A stretch of DNA of 64,000 nucleotides from Stenotrophomonas africana. GTDB lineage: Bacteria; Pseudomonadota; Gammaproteobacteria; Xanthomonadales; Xanthomonadaceae. The notes under the pieces were generated by a model. It saw only the letters and a program-made list of their open reading frames with translations. It searched no databases and was not told where the DNA came from. Of this stretch, positions 49,972-59,624 are shown one piece after another (position 1 is the first letter of the stretch; every line of letters begins with the position of its first letter). A program made the position numbers and the translations under genes. Location of the stretch: positions 432,355 through 496,354 of the forward strand of contig NZ_JABEME010000002.1 of the NCBI RefSeq assembly GCF_013004645.1. Direction: 5' to 3'.

Positions 49972-52900
49972 ATGAACTCTATCGATAAAAATCCATCGCC
50001 CCGCCTGCGCCAACAGCGTGCCGCCATCGACGGCGCCATGAGCCGCGACCGGGGCCGTTTGCTGGGGATGCTCTCGCGTTGCCAGGCCAAGCCACAGGAT
50101 GCGGCACTGGCCGCCACCTTTGAGCAGGCCTTGCAGGCGTCGGTGCAGCGCCGGATGACACGGGCGCAGCAGCAGCCGTCCATTACTCTGGACCCGCAGC
50201 TGCCGATTGCGCGTGAAGCCGACGCCATCATCGGGCTGATCCGCGACCATCAGGTCGTGGTGATCGCTGGTGAAACCGGCTCGGGCAAGACTACCCAGCT
50301 GCCGAAACTGTGCCTGGCCGCAGGCCGTGGCCAGGCCGGCATGATCGGTTGCACCCAGCCGCGACGGATTGCCGCACGTGCGGTGGCCAGCCGCGTGGCG
50401 CAGGAACTGCACAGTGAGCTGGGCCAGCTGGTGGGCTACCAGGTGCGCTTCAATGACAAGGTCAGCGAAGACAGCCGCATCAAGTTCATGACCGACGGCA
50501 TCCTGCTGGCGGAGATCGCGAGCGACCGCTGGCTGTCGAACTACGACACGATCATCGTCGACGAGGCGCACGAACGCAGCCTCAACATCGACTTCCTGCT
50601 GGGCTACCTGAAGCAGCTGCTGCGCAAGCGCCCGGACCTGAAGCTGATCGTGACATCGGCCACCATCGACACCGAACGCTTCGCCCAGCATTTCGACAAT
50701 GCGCCGGTGATCAGCGTCGAAGGCCGTACCTACCCGGTGGAAGTGCGCTACCGCGCGCTGGAAGGCGAGGGCGAAGACCAGGGCGAGCGCACGGTCAACG
50801 ACGCCATCGTGTCGGCCATCGACGAGATCACCCGCCTGGATGCGCGCGGTGACGTGCTGATCTTCCTGCCGGGCGAGCGCGAGATCCGCGATGCGCACCA
50901 GTCGCTGGAACGGCGCAAGTACCGCAACACCGAGGTGCTTCCGCTGTATGCGCGCCTGTCCAACCAGGACCAGGACCGGGTGTTCAATCCGGGGCCGAAC
51001 CGGCGCATCGTGCTGGCCACCAACGTGGCGGAAACCTCGCTGACGGTGCCGCGCATCCGTTACGTGGTCGATCCGGGCTTTGCCCGCGTCAAGCGCTACA
51101 GTCCGCGCAACAAGCTGGACCGCCTGCACATCGAGCCGATCTCGCAGGCCAGTGCCAACCAGCGCAAGGGCCGCTGCGGCCGTATCGCCGAGGGCATCTG
51201 CTACCGCCTGTACGCCGAGGCCGATTTCCAGGCGCGGCCGGAGTTCACCGATCCAGAGATCCGCCGCTCCAGCCTGGCAGGGGTGATCCTGCGCATGCTG
51301 CAGCTGGGCCTGGGCCGCATCGAGGACTTCCCGTTCCTGGAAGCGCCGGACGAGCGCGCGGTAGCCGATGGCTGGCAGCAGCTGACCGAACTGGGCGCGA
51401 TCGACGCCGAGCGGCGCATGACCACCATCGGCAAGCAGATGGCGCGCCTGCCGGTGGACGTGAAGCTGGCGCGCATGCTGGTCGCCGCGCAGGCCGCCGG
51501 CTGCCTGCGGCCGATGCTGGTGATCGCCTCGTTCCTGGGCATCCAGGATCCGCGCGAACGTCCGCCCGAAGCACGCGGTGCAGCCGACAGCGCGCATGCG
51601 CAGTTCGCCGATGGCCGTTCCGAGTTCGTTGGCGTGCTGCGCCTGTGGGATGCCTATCGGCAGGCCCATGAAGATCTGACCCAGTCCAAGCTGCGCGACT
51701 GGTGCGGCCGTCATTTCCTCGGCTTCCTGCGCATGCGCGAGTGGCGCGAGCTGCATCGCCAGCTGCGCCTGCTGTGCGAAGAACTGGGCTGGAAGGAAGA
51801 GGCCAGCGAGGCCTCGATGGCACCGTTGCTGGCCGGCAGCAGTGCGCCGGCGCCAGCGCGTGATGATGCTGCCGCAGTGAAAGCCACCCGCGGCCAGCTG
51901 CACCGCGCCGCGCGCCTGGCCCGCGAAGGCAAGGCCGAGGCCGCACCGGCCCCGGTGGCCGTGCGTGCGCAGAAGGACCAGTCACCGGCGGGTGGGGGTT
52001 TCAGCGAACGCGTGCGTGCCGCTGCCTACCAGACCCTGCACCGTGCGCTGGTGGCGGGCCTGCCAACGCAGATCGGCCACCGCACCGAGAAGGGCGATTT
52101 CCAGGCGCCGCGCCAGCGCCGGTTCCTGCCGTTCCCCGGTTCGACGCTGTCCAAGCGGCCGCCGCCGTGGCTGCTGGTGGCCAACCTGCTGGATACGCAG
52201 AAAGTGTGGGGCATGACCCTGGCCGCGATCGAACCGGACTGGGTGATCGCCGAGCTGCCGCATCTGCTGCTGCGCAAACATTTCGATCCGCACTGGTCGC
52301 GCGCGCAGGGCCAGGTGCTGGCGTCCGAGCAGATCAGCCTGTTCGGCCTGGTGCTGGCACCGAGGAAGCCAGTGCACTACGGCCGCATCGAACCGGGCGA
52401 GGCACATGACATCTTCGTGCGCCAGGCATTGGTGACCGGCGAGATCAACACCCGCGCCAGTTTCGTGGCCGACAACCAGAAAGTGCTGGAGATCGCCCGC
52501 GAGGAAGAGGCGAAGCTGCGCCGCGCCGGCATCGTTGCCGACGAGGACTGGCAGGCCCGCTGGTACCTGGACCGGGTGCCGCCGCAGATCCACTCGGCGG
52601 CGGGCCTGGATACCTGGTGGAAGGGACTGGCGCCGGAACAGCGCAAGACCCTGCACTGGTCGCTGGTCGATCTGTTGCCGGGCGAGGGCAGCGAGCAGGA
52701 GCGCTATCCGAAGTACCTGGCGCTGGGTCAGGCGCGGCTGCCGTTGCATTACCGCTTCGAGCCGGGTGCCGACGATGATGGCGTGACCCTGGACGTACCG
52801 CTGCACCTGCTCAACGCGCTGGACCCGGTGCAGCTGGGCTGGTTGGCGCCGGGCTTCGTCGCCGACAAGGCCTCGGCACTGATCCGCAGCCTGCCCAAGG

Positions 52901-54054
52901 CGATGCGCCGCAACTACGTGCCGGCACCGGACTTCGGTCGCGCGTTCTACGAAGCGTTCCCGCAGCCCAGTGCCGATGCCATCACCGGCGAACTGGCGCG
53001 CTTCCTGACACGCGCAACCGGCGCCACGGTGACTGCGCTGGATTTCGAGCCCGGTTCCATCGAACCGCACCTGCACATGAACCTGCGGCTGCGCGACGAG
53101 CAGGGCAAGGTGCTGGCGACTTCGCGCGATCTGGACGCACTGCGCGCGAAATTCGGCGGTCGTGCCGGCGATGCGTTCGCTGCACGCGCTGGGCGCGAGA
53201 TGGCGGCCGATGGCCTGCGCACGTTCCCGGCCGCGCCGATTCCGCTGCAGGTGCCCGGTGAAGCGGGTGTACCTGCGTATCCGGCGTTGTTGGACGAGGG
53301 CGACAGTGTTGCGCTGCGCATCTTCGCCGACCGCCATCAGGCGCTGGAGGCTCATCCACTGGGCGTGCGCCGCTTGCTGGAAATCGCCTTGGCCGAGAAG
53401 GTGAAGCAGGCGCGCAAGCAGCTGCCGGTCGGTGCCAAGACCGGCCTGTTGTATGCCGCGATCGAGTCGCAGGAGCGCCTGCGCGGCGACCTGGTCGATG
53501 CAGCGATGAATGCCGTGCTGGCCGAGGGCCTGGAAGACATCCGCGATGCGGCGGCCTTCGAGCAGCGCCGTGAGCATGCGGCCAAGGCACTGTTTGGTGA
53601 GGCCATGTCGCGGCTGAAACTGGCTGAAACCATCCTGGCCCTGGTGGCGGAACTGAAGCCGATGCTGGAAGCGCCGTTGATGGGTTGGGCGCGCGGCAAT
53701 CTGGACGACATGGAAGCGCAGCTGGTCGGACTGATCCATCCCGGCTTCCTGCGCGACACGCCGGCTGACGCGCTGGCGCAGTACCCGCGCTATCTGAAGG
53801 CGATGATCCTGCGCACCGAGCGTGCCAAGCGTGATCCGCCGCGTGACCAGGCGCGCATGCTGGAGCTGCATCCGTTCCTGGAGGCGCTGGAGGTGGGCGA
53901 ACAGCAGGGCCTGCGTGAGCGCCCGCAGTGGCAGGCGCTGCGCTGGGATCTGGAGGAACTGCGGGTGTCACTGTTCGCGCAGGAGCTGGGTGCACGCACC
54001 GGCATCTCGGCGAAGAAGCTGGCGCAGCGGGTGACCGCACTGCGCCAGGCGTGA
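49972..54054 (+). CDS. hrpA: HrpA-type DEAH RNA helicase
   Basis: A 1360-residue DEAH-box ATP-dependent RNA helicase. Walker A GETGSGKTTQLPKL near residue 100, DEAHERSLNIDFLL, SATIDTERFAQHF and the motif VI segment QRKGRCGRIAEG are visible, followed by helicase-associated and OB-like domains and a long C-terminal DUF3418 region. A low-complexity linker rich in Ala and Pro lies near residues 620-680. HrpA resolves stalled or collided ribosomes in E. coli. Start at ATG 49972; a TTG directly before it is not needed. Divergent from dps. The stop is followed by SMAG hairpins. Confidence 0.96.
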   Translation: MNSIDKNPSPRLRQQRAAIDGAMSRDRGRLLGMLSRCQAKPQDAALAATFEQALQASVQRRMTRAQQQPSITLDPQLPIAREADAIIGLIRDHQVVVIAGETGSGKTTQLPKLCLAAGRGQAGMIGCTQPRRIAARAVASRVAQELHSELGQLVGYQVRFNDKVSEDSRIKFMTDGILLAEIASDRWLSNYDTIIVDEAHERSLNIDFLLGYLKQLLRKRPDLKLIVTSATIDTERFAQHFDNAPVISVEGRTYPVEVRYRALEGEGEDQGERTVNDAIVSAIDEITRLDARGDVLIFLPGEREIRDAHQSLERRKYRNTEVLPLYARLSNQDQDRVFNPGPNRRIVLATNVAETSLTVPRIRYVVDPGFARVKRYSPRNKLDRLHIEPISQASANQRKGRCGRIAEGICYRLYAEADFQARPEFTDPEIRRSSLAGVILRMLQLGLGRIEDFPFLEAPDERAVADGWQQLTELGAIDAERRMTTIGKQMARLPVDVKLARMLVAAQAAGCLRPMLVIASFLGIQDPRERPPEARGAADSAHAQFADGRSEFVGVLRLWDAYRQAHEDLTQSKLRDWCGRHFLGFLRMREWRELHRQLRLLCEELGWKEEASEASMAPLLAGSSAPAPARDDAAAVKATRGQLHRAARLAREGKAEAAPAPVAVRAQKDQSPAGGGFSERVRAAAYQTLHRALVAGLPTQIGHRTEKGDFQAPRQRRFLPFPGSTLSKRPPPWLLVANLLDTQKVWGMTLAAIEPDWVIAELPHLLLRKHFDPHWSRAQGQVLASEQISLFGLVLAPRKPVHYGRIEPGEAHDIFVRQALVTGEINTRASFVADNQKVLEIAREEEAKLRRAGIVADEDWQARWYLDRVPPQIHSAAGLDTWWKGLAPEQRKTLHWSLVDLLPGEGSEQERYPKYLALGQARLPLHYRFEPGADDDGVTLDVPLHLLNALDPVQLGWLAPGFVADKASALIRSLPKAMRRNYVPAPDFGRAFYEAFPQPSADAITGELARFLTRATGATVTALDFEPGSIEPHLHMNLRLRDEQGKVLATSRDLDALRAKFGGRAGDAFAARAGREMAADGLRTFPAAPIPLQVPGEAGVPAYPALLDEGDSVALRIFADRHQALEAHPLGVRRLLEIALAEKVKQARKQLPVGAKTGLLYAAIESQERLRGDLVDAAMNAVLAEGLEDIRDAAAFEQRREHAAKALFGEAMSRLKLAETILALVAELKPMLEAPLMGWARGNLDDMEAQLVGLIHPGFLRDTPADALAQYPRYLKAMILRTERAKRDPPRDQARMLELHPFLEALEVGEQQGLRERPQWQALRWDLEELRVSLFAQELGARTGISAKKLAQRVTALRQA

Positions 54055-54072
54055 CTCCGATGATGTGATGAC

Positions 54073-54158
54073 GTAGAGCCGAGCCCATGCTCGGCTGCTT
54101 TTTTGATGCCTCGTCATCGTCCCGTGCAGATCGCAGCCGAGCGTGGGCTCGGCTCTAC
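54073..54158. repeat. SMAG hairpin pair after hrpA
   Basis: GTAGAGCCGAGC...GCTCGGCTGC (54073-54098) followed by T6, and the inverted copy ending in CTAC at 54158. The first stem plus T-run could terminate hrpA. Confidence 0.75.
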
Positions 54159-54171
54159 ACGATGGGCGGCG

Positions 54172-54708
54172 TTATTTGGTGCGGCGTACCTTCGGCTGGG
54201 TGTTCACGCCGTCGACTTTCAGGTACCAGACGCCCATCACGCCGGGCTTGATGCTGACGGTGGGGGACTGCTTGCGCACACCGGCCAGGGTGCTTGCATC
54301 GGTCTGCTCCCATTCCTGGCCGTTGTCCAGCACGTAGACGCGGCCTTTGCCGAAGCCGCGGAATTCGCCCTGCAGCACGCCGACAATCGGCTCGTTGCTG
54401 CCGAAATCGAAGAAGCCGCGATTCTTCACGATCACTTCCTGGCGGCCTTCCTCGCGCGCCGATTCCCGTACCGCAGCAACCGCCTGGGTGGTGGCCGCTT
54501 CGACCTTGCCCTGCAGCCAGCGGTTCAGCGTGGCCAGTTCCTGCGCGCTGAGCTTGTTCAGGCCGGCCGCCTTGAACTCGGCCGGCGACATCTGCTGCTG
54601 CAGGTCACCCTCCACCACGCGCTGGGCCAGCGCAGGCGCCGACAGGGACAGCAGGAGCGCGGCGCAGGCCAGCAGCTGTGGGCGGAAACGCGGGACGATC
54701 GAGGGCAT
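54172..54708 (-). CDS. Secreted protein of unknown function
   Basis: A 178-residue secreted protein: signal MPSIVPRFRPQLLACAALLL cleaved near ALAQ, then a helical segment (SPAEFKAAGLNKLSAQELAT with LNRWLQGKVEAA) and a beta-rich domain with GVLQGEFRGFGKGRVYVLDN and QEWEQTDASTLAGVRKQSPT ending in a basic tail. AGGAG precedes the ATG at 54708. No enzyme motif or named family recognised. Convergent with hrpA, divergent from relA. Confidence 0.75.
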   Translation of the reverse strand: MPSIVPRFRPQLLACAALLLSLSAPALAQRVVEGDLQQQMSPAEFKAAGLNKLSAQELATLNRWLQGKVEAATTQAVAAVRESAREEGRQEVIVKNRGFFDFGSNEPIVGVLQGEFRGFGKGRVYVLDNGQEWEQTDASTLAGVRKQSPTVSIKPGVMGVWYLKVDGVNTQPKVRRTK

Positions 54709-54838
54709 GGCGGGACTCTCCTGGGTTTGCCCACGAGTGTAGCGGCATGTCTTCATGCCGGGTGATGGTGGCCGTGGTGATTGTCCCTGAACGGCGCCGG
54801 CGCTAGTGTAGAGGCTTCTGTCTTGCCTGCTCGATGCT

Positions 54839-56995
54839 GTGAACCGCGCTTCCGTCCCCGGCCTGGATGGCCTGTTGAACCGTCCCTCGGCAGCGGTGCT
54901 GCCCGCTCCGCTGCGCCAGGCCCTGCGCGAGCACTGGGAAGCGCCGGAGTGCGACCACCAGATGCGCGCCAGCTGGTCGGTGCTGGGCGATACCCTTGAC
55001 GCACTGGCGATGCTCTCGGCCGATGAGGGCGCAGTGGTCGCGGCGCTGCTGTTCGACCTGCCGGGCCTGCGTGCCAGTCTGGAGCAACTGCCTCTGGGTA
55101 ACCACAAGGCGGCGGTGATCGGCCTGCTCGACGGTCAGGATGCAGCCGATCCGGTGTGGGCGCTGCATGCCGGCCGCGAGGCGGGGCGCAACAGTGAAGG
55201 CCTGCGCCGCCTGCTGCTGGCGATCATCCGAGACCTGCGCGTGGTGCCGATCCTGCTGGCACGGCAGCTGGCGCGGATGCGCGCGGCCGACAAGCTCGAT
55301 GACGCGCAACGCCGCGCGCTGGCGCAGCTGACCCGCGACATCCATGCACCGCTGGCCAACCGGTTGGGCATCTGGCAGCTGAAGTGGGAGCTGGAGGACC
55401 TGGCGTTCCGCCATCTGGAACCGGAGACCTACCGGCGTATCGCGCGCGAGGTGGACGAGACCCGCATCGCGCGCGAGCGCTATGTCGAGAACGTCAAGAA
55501 GGTGCTGTCGCGCGAGCTGGTCGCGCAGGGCATCAAGGCCGAAGTCAGCGGCCGCCCGAAGCACATCTACAGCATCTGGCGGAAAATGCAGAAGAAGCGG
55601 CTGGCGTTCGACCAGCTGTACGACATCCGCGCAGTGCGGGTGATGGTCGACGACGTGGCCGCCTGCTACGCCGCGCTGGGCGTGGTGCATGCACTGTGGG
55701 CGCCGGTGCCCAGCGAGTTCGACGATTACATCGCCCGGCCCAAGGCCAACGACTATCGCTCGCTGCATACCGCCGTGGTTGGCCCGGAAGGGCGCACCAT
55801 CGAAGTGCAGATCCGTACCCATGAGATGCACTCGCAGGCCGAGCTGGGCGTGGCCGCGCACTGGAAATACAAGGAAGGCGGCAAGGGCGCGGAGAAGTCC
55901 TTCGACCGCAAGATCACCTGGATGCGCCAGTTGCTGGAGCAGGCACAGGACGGGCAGGGCAATGAGCTGGCCGGGGCGCTCGACGCCGAGCTGACCGAGG
56001 ACCGGGTCTACGCATTGAGCCCGAAGGACGAGGTGCTGGACCTGCCGCAGGGTGCCACGCCGCTGGATTTCGCCTACCAGGTGCACACCATGGTCGGCCA
56101 CCGCTGCCGCGGCGCCAAGGTCAATGGCCGTATCGTGCCGCTGACCTATCGCCTGCGCAGCGGCGACCGCGTCGAGATCCTGACCGGCAAGGAGGCCGAC
56201 CCGCGGCGCGACTGGCTGATGCCGGCCAACGGCTTCCTGGCCAGCAACCGCTCGCGCGAGAAGGTGCGCAGCTGGTTCCACAAGCTGGACCGTGCGCGCA
56301 ACGTGCAGGCCGGTCGCGAGCTGCTCGAGCGTGAGCTGAAGCGGCTGGGCCTGCAGCACTCGGACCTGACGGTGGCGGCGAAGAAGTTCCATGCCGACAG
56401 CGTTGACGACCTCTACATCCAGGTGGCGCTGGGCGATACCGGCCCGAACCAGGTCAGCCGTACCCTGCTGGAAGCCGAACGTGCAGCGAGCCAGCCGGCG
56501 CCCACGCCAACCCTGCCGCGGCCGACTGCCCGCCGCGAGAACCTGGGCAAGTCGAAATTCACGGTGCAGGGCGTGGGCAATCTGCTGGTGCAGCTGGCGC
56601 GCTGCTGCCAGCCGGTGGCCGGCGAGCCGATCGTCGGCTACCTGACCCGTAGCCGGGGTGTCACCGTGCATCGTGCAGACTGTGCCGCGCTGGCCCGGCT
56701 GGCAGCCACCAGCCCACAGCGCATCCTGCCGGTGGAGTGGGGCCAGGCCGGTGGTGGCTACGAAGTGGACGTGGTGGTCACTGCAGTCGACCGCCGCTGG
56801 CTGCTGAAGGACATCACCAACCTGATCGCCCAGGAAGACGCCTACGTGCTCGACATCCACAGTGACAACGTACGCAACAGTGGCCGTGCCCACCTGCGCC
56901 TGCGTCTGAAGGTGAGTGACTACGGCCAGCTGTCGACCCTGCTGGGCAAGCTGGATGCGCTGCCTGGCGTGAGCGAGGCGCGTCGCCTCGGCTGA
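54839..56995 (+). CDS. relA: RelA, (p)ppGpp synthetase
   Basis: A 718-residue long RelA/SpoT homologue. The N-terminal hydrolase region lacks an intact HD motif (LLFDLPG), as in monofunctional RelA. The synthetase domain has KHIYSIWRKMQKKRLAFDQL, ALWAPVPSEFDDYIARPKAN and YRSLHTAVVGPEGRTIEVQI; TGS (DEVLDLPQGATPLDFAYQVH), helical and ACT domains follow. It starts at a GTG with no clear Shine-Dalgarno. RelA makes ppGpp on ribosomes during amino acid starvation. The TPR protein gene follows 30 bases later. Confidence 0.93.
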   Translation: MNRASVPGLDGLLNRPSAAVLPAPLRQALREHWEAPECDHQMRASWSVLGDTLDALAMLSADEGAVVAALLFDLPGLRASLEQLPLGNHKAAVIGLLDGQDAADPVWALHAGREAGRNSEGLRRLLLAIIRDLRVVPILLARQLARMRAADKLDDAQRRALAQLTRDIHAPLANRLGIWQLKWELEDLAFRHLEPETYRRIAREVDETRIARERYVENVKKVLSRELVAQGIKAEVSGRPKHIYSIWRKMQKKRLAFDQLYDIRAVRVMVDDVAACYAALGVVHALWAPVPSEFDDYIARPKANDYRSLHTAVVGPEGRTIEVQIRTHEMHSQAELGVAAHWKYKEGGKGAEKSFDRKITWMRQLLEQAQDGQGNELAGALDAELTEDRVYALSPKDEVLDLPQGATPLDFAYQVHTMVGHRCRGAKVNGRIVPLTYRLRSGDRVEILTGKEADPRRDWLMPANGFLASNRSREKVRSWFHKLDRARNVQAGRELLERELKRLGLQHSDLTVAAKKFHADSVDDLYIQVALGDTGPNQVSRTLLEAERAASQPAPTPTLPRPTARRENLGKSKFTVQGVGNLLVQLARCCQPVAGEPIVGYLTRSRGVTVHRADCAALARLAATSPQRILPVEWGQAGGGYEVDVVVTAVDRRWLLKDITNLIAQEDAYVLDIHSDNVRNSGRAHLRLRLKVSDYGQLSTLLGKLDALPGVSEARRLG

Positions 56996-57025
56996 GCTTC
57001 ACGCTGCCCCGGCTACCCTGCACGC

Positions 57026-58597
57026 ATGGAACGCGAGCCCCCGCATCGCCCGCATGGCGCTGAACATCCTGCGCTGGACCGCGTCCGCCGCGAAGGCCGT
57101 TGGTGGTGGCTGCAGGCACGCCACGCGCGCCGGGTGTGGCGCTGGGCGCTGGTCGCGGCGCTGGCGGTGTTCGTGCTGCTGGTGCTGCTGCGCAAGCCAT
57201 TGGCCGACTGGTTCTGGGGTGAGCCGCAGATCGAACAGCTGCTGGCCGAAGGTGACCGCGCGCTTGCCACCGGCCGGCTGAGCGCGGCCGACGGCAGTGG
57301 TGCGCGCGAGCGCTACCAGGCCGTGCTGGCGCTGGATGGTGATCGCCCACAGGCCCGCGAGGGCCTGGCAAGAACCGCTGCGGCCGCATTGCAGCAGGCC
57401 CGCGACAAACTGCAGAACGACGACCTCGACGGCAGTGCACAGGCACTGTCGCTGGCTCGCGAGCTGCAGGTGCCGCAGGTCGATGCAGATGCCGTCGACC
57501 GCCAGCTGCAGGCACGGCGCAGTGCGGGCGCCGGCATCGGGGCGCTGCTGGCCCAGGCCCGCAATGCCTTCGCTGCCGGGCGGCTGGACGATGGCGACAG
57601 CAGCGCGCTGCCGCTGTTCCAGCGCATCCTGGCGCTGCAGCCTGACAACCTGCCGGCACTGGAAGGGCGCGAGGATGCGCTGAGCGATCTGCTGCAGCAC
57701 GCGCGTACATTGTGCGCGCGCGGGGAACTGGCCGAAGCCGCCGCGATCGTGCAGCGCGCGCGTCAGTTCGATGCGGGCCATGCCGATCTGCCGGCCAGCC
57801 AGGAAGCACTGGCGCGGGCGGTGGACGAACGCTTGCGGCAGGCGCAGCGCGCGCTGCAGCGGCAGCAGCTGGAAAAGGCAGCGAAAGGATTCCTGGCCGT
57901 GCTGGCGGTGGCACCGGAGGATCCTGCGGCCCAGCGTGGGCGGGAGCAGGCGCTGCAGGCGGTGCTTGCGCGCAGCCAGAGCCAGGCCGATGATTTCCAG
58001 TTCGAGGCTGCGCAGCGCGATGCGGCGCTGGCGGAAGAGCTGGGAGCGTCGGCAGCAGCACGTCAGCAGTTGGCGCAGCGCCTGCAACGCGCGCAGCAGG
58101 CGCAGCAGTCTCTGAAACAACCGGCCGTCAGTACGGCGCAACGTGAACGACAGCTGCGCGATCACCTGCGCAGGATGGAGCGTGCCGAGCGCGCCGGGCA
58201 GTGGATCAGCCCGCCCGGGCATAGTGCGTTTGATGCGCTGCGTGAAGCGCAATCACTGGCGCCACGCGATGCACGGGTGAAAGCTGCAGCCGCCCGCCTG
58301 CTGCCCGCCAGCCGCAGTTGCTTCGATGACAACCTGCGGCAGAACCGGGTGCAGGCGGCAGGGGCCTGCCTGCAGGCCTGGCAGACCCTGTCACCCACTG
58401 CGAATGGCCTGGCTGCTGCCCGCCAGCGCTTGGCACAGCGATGGCTGGCAATTGGCAGCGAGCGTCTGGGCAATGGCGATGTGGCCTTTGCCGAGCGCGC
58501 CCTGCAGCAGGCCGGCGAGCTCGGGGTTGGTGCTTCCAGCAGCGAGTACCAGCAGCTGCGGCAGCGCCTGCGCGACATCGGGGTGTCCTCCCCCTGA
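57026..58597 (+). CDS. Membrane-anchored TPR-like protein
   Basis: A 523-residue protein with a basic N-terminal tail, one membrane helix (residues about 40-58, WALVAALAVFVLLVLLRKPL), and a long all-helical periplasmic region of Ala/Arg/Gln-rich repeats reading like TPR or coiled-coil (LARELQVPQVDADAVDRQL, RAQRALQRQQLEKAAKGFLA). No enzyme motif. It begins 30 bases after relA, possibly co-transcribed. The high Ala/Gln/Arg content may blur repeat phase. Function unknown; TPR scaffolds of this type often act in cell envelope assembly. Confidence 0.75.
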   Translation: MEREPPHRPHGAEHPALDRVRREGRWWWLQARHARRVWRWALVAALAVFVLLVLLRKPLADWFWGEPQIEQLLAEGDRALATGRLSAADGSGARERYQAVLALDGDRPQAREGLARTAAAALQQARDKLQNDDLDGSAQALSLARELQVPQVDADAVDRQLQARRSAGAGIGALLAQARNAFAAGRLDDGDSSALPLFQRILALQPDNLPALEGREDALSDLLQHARTLCARGELAEAAAIVQRARQFDAGHADLPASQEALARAVDERLRQAQRALQRQQLEKAAKGFLAVLAVAPEDPAAQRGREQALQAVLARSQSQADDFQFEAAQRDAALAEELGASAAARQQLAQRLQRAQQAQQSLKQPAVSTAQRERQLRDHLRRMERAERAGQWISPPGHSAFDALREAQSLAPRDARVKAAAARLLPASRSCFDDNLRQNRVQAAGACLQAWQTLSPTANGLAAARQRLAQRWLAIGSERLGNGDVAFAERALQQAGELGVGASSSEYQQLRQRLRDIGVSSP

Positions 58598-58660
58598 GCC
58601 TCGCCGTTGCCGGAGGGCTCGCTATAGTAACCAGCCCCGCAACATCCCCACGGAGTGCCG

Positions 58661-59551
58661 ATGACCGTCCTTGTTTCCGGAGCCACCAGCCAGATCGGCC
58701 GGTTCCTGCTGCCGCGCCTGGTGCAGGTGCATGAGCGGGTGCAGGCGGTGAGCCGGCGGCCACAACCGGCACAGGACGGTGTGCAGTGGCTGTGCGGAGA
58801 TCTCGCAAGCGCACTGGACAGCGTGCCGTCCCCTGCCTGGAAAGCGATCGCCAGCTTCGGACCGCTGGAAGGCCTGGCGCAGTGGTTGTCACAGCAGAGC
58901 GTGGCTCCGGCCGGTCAGGTCATCGCCACCAGTTCGATGAGCGTGCTGAGCAAGCAGGATTCCGAGCAGGCCGACGAACAGGACGTGGTAGCGATGCTGC
59001 AGCGGGGCGAAGCAGGCTTGATCGAACAGGCCGAACGTCTCGGCATGGCGTGGACGATCCTGCGGCCAACGCTGATCTACGGCGCCGGCATCGACCGCAG
59101 CATCACCCCGATCGTGCAGCGCGCACTGCGTCTGCGCCTTTTCCCGATCCCGCTGGCCGATGGCCTGCGCCAGCCGGTGCATGCCGATGACATCGCCCGT
59201 GCCGTGGTGGCCTGCATCAGCAGCGGCGCGGGGTCCTCGAGGGTGCTGGAAATCGGTGGCGGCGAACGGTTGCCCTATCACGCGATGTTCCGCCGCGTGC
59301 ATGCGAGCCTGGCGCAGCCGACCCTCGCGCTGCCATTGCCGGGCAGTGCCCTGCGTGGCCTGGCCGCACTGGTTCCGCGCGCTCGCGGCCCGGTGTCACG
59401 CCTGCAGCAGGACCTGGTTGCAGACAACGGCCCGCTGCAGGCGTTGTTGGGCATCTCGCCGCGACCGTTCCAGCCAGAGGCGGGCATGTGGCAGCCGATG
59501 AGCGCTGCGCAGGCCCTGCAGCGTATCGCTGCCCATCCCGGCAACGGATAG
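58661..59551 (+). CDS. NAD(P)-dependent epimerase/dehydratase-like protein
   Basis: A 296-residue Rossmann-fold protein, MTVLVSGATSQIGRFLLPRL, with the GxxGxxG cofactor motif (GATSQIG). A Ser stretch TSSMSVLSKQ and ILRPTLIYGAGIDRSI follow, as in short-chain epimerases, although the catalytic YxxxK is not evident, so it may bind a cofactor with altered activity (NmrA or TDP-like). GGAG at 58652-58655 supports ATG 58661, against the GTG at 58655. It precedes a glycosyltransferase, so a surface-polysaccharide role is possible. Confidence 0.82.
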   Translation: MTVLVSGATSQIGRFLLPRLVQVHERVQAVSRRPQPAQDGVQWLCGDLASALDSVPSPAWKAIASFGPLEGLAQWLSQQSVAPAGQVIATSSMSVLSKQDSEQADEQDVVAMLQRGEAGLIEQAERLGMAWTILRPTLIYGAGIDRSITPIVQRALRLRLFPIPLADGLRQPVHADDIARAVVACISSGAGSSRVLEIGGGERLPYHAMFRRVHASLAQPTLALPLPGSALRGLAALVPRARGPVSRLQQDLVADNGPLQALLGISPRPFQPEAGMWQPMSAAQALQRIAAHPGNG

Positions 59552-59624
59552 TCAGCGCCGGTTTCCGTGCGCTGGCGGGGGCTCTGCTACCATCCCCCAG
59601 CCTTGTTTTCCGCGAGTACGTTCG

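Noticed and set aside
51982..53871. 629-codon minus-strand frame over hrpA
   Set aside because: Antisense shadow of a large GC-rich gene, with no recognisable domain.
54803..56893. 696-codon minus-strand frame over relA
   Set aside because: Antisense to relA, which has intact synthetase, TGS and ACT motifs.
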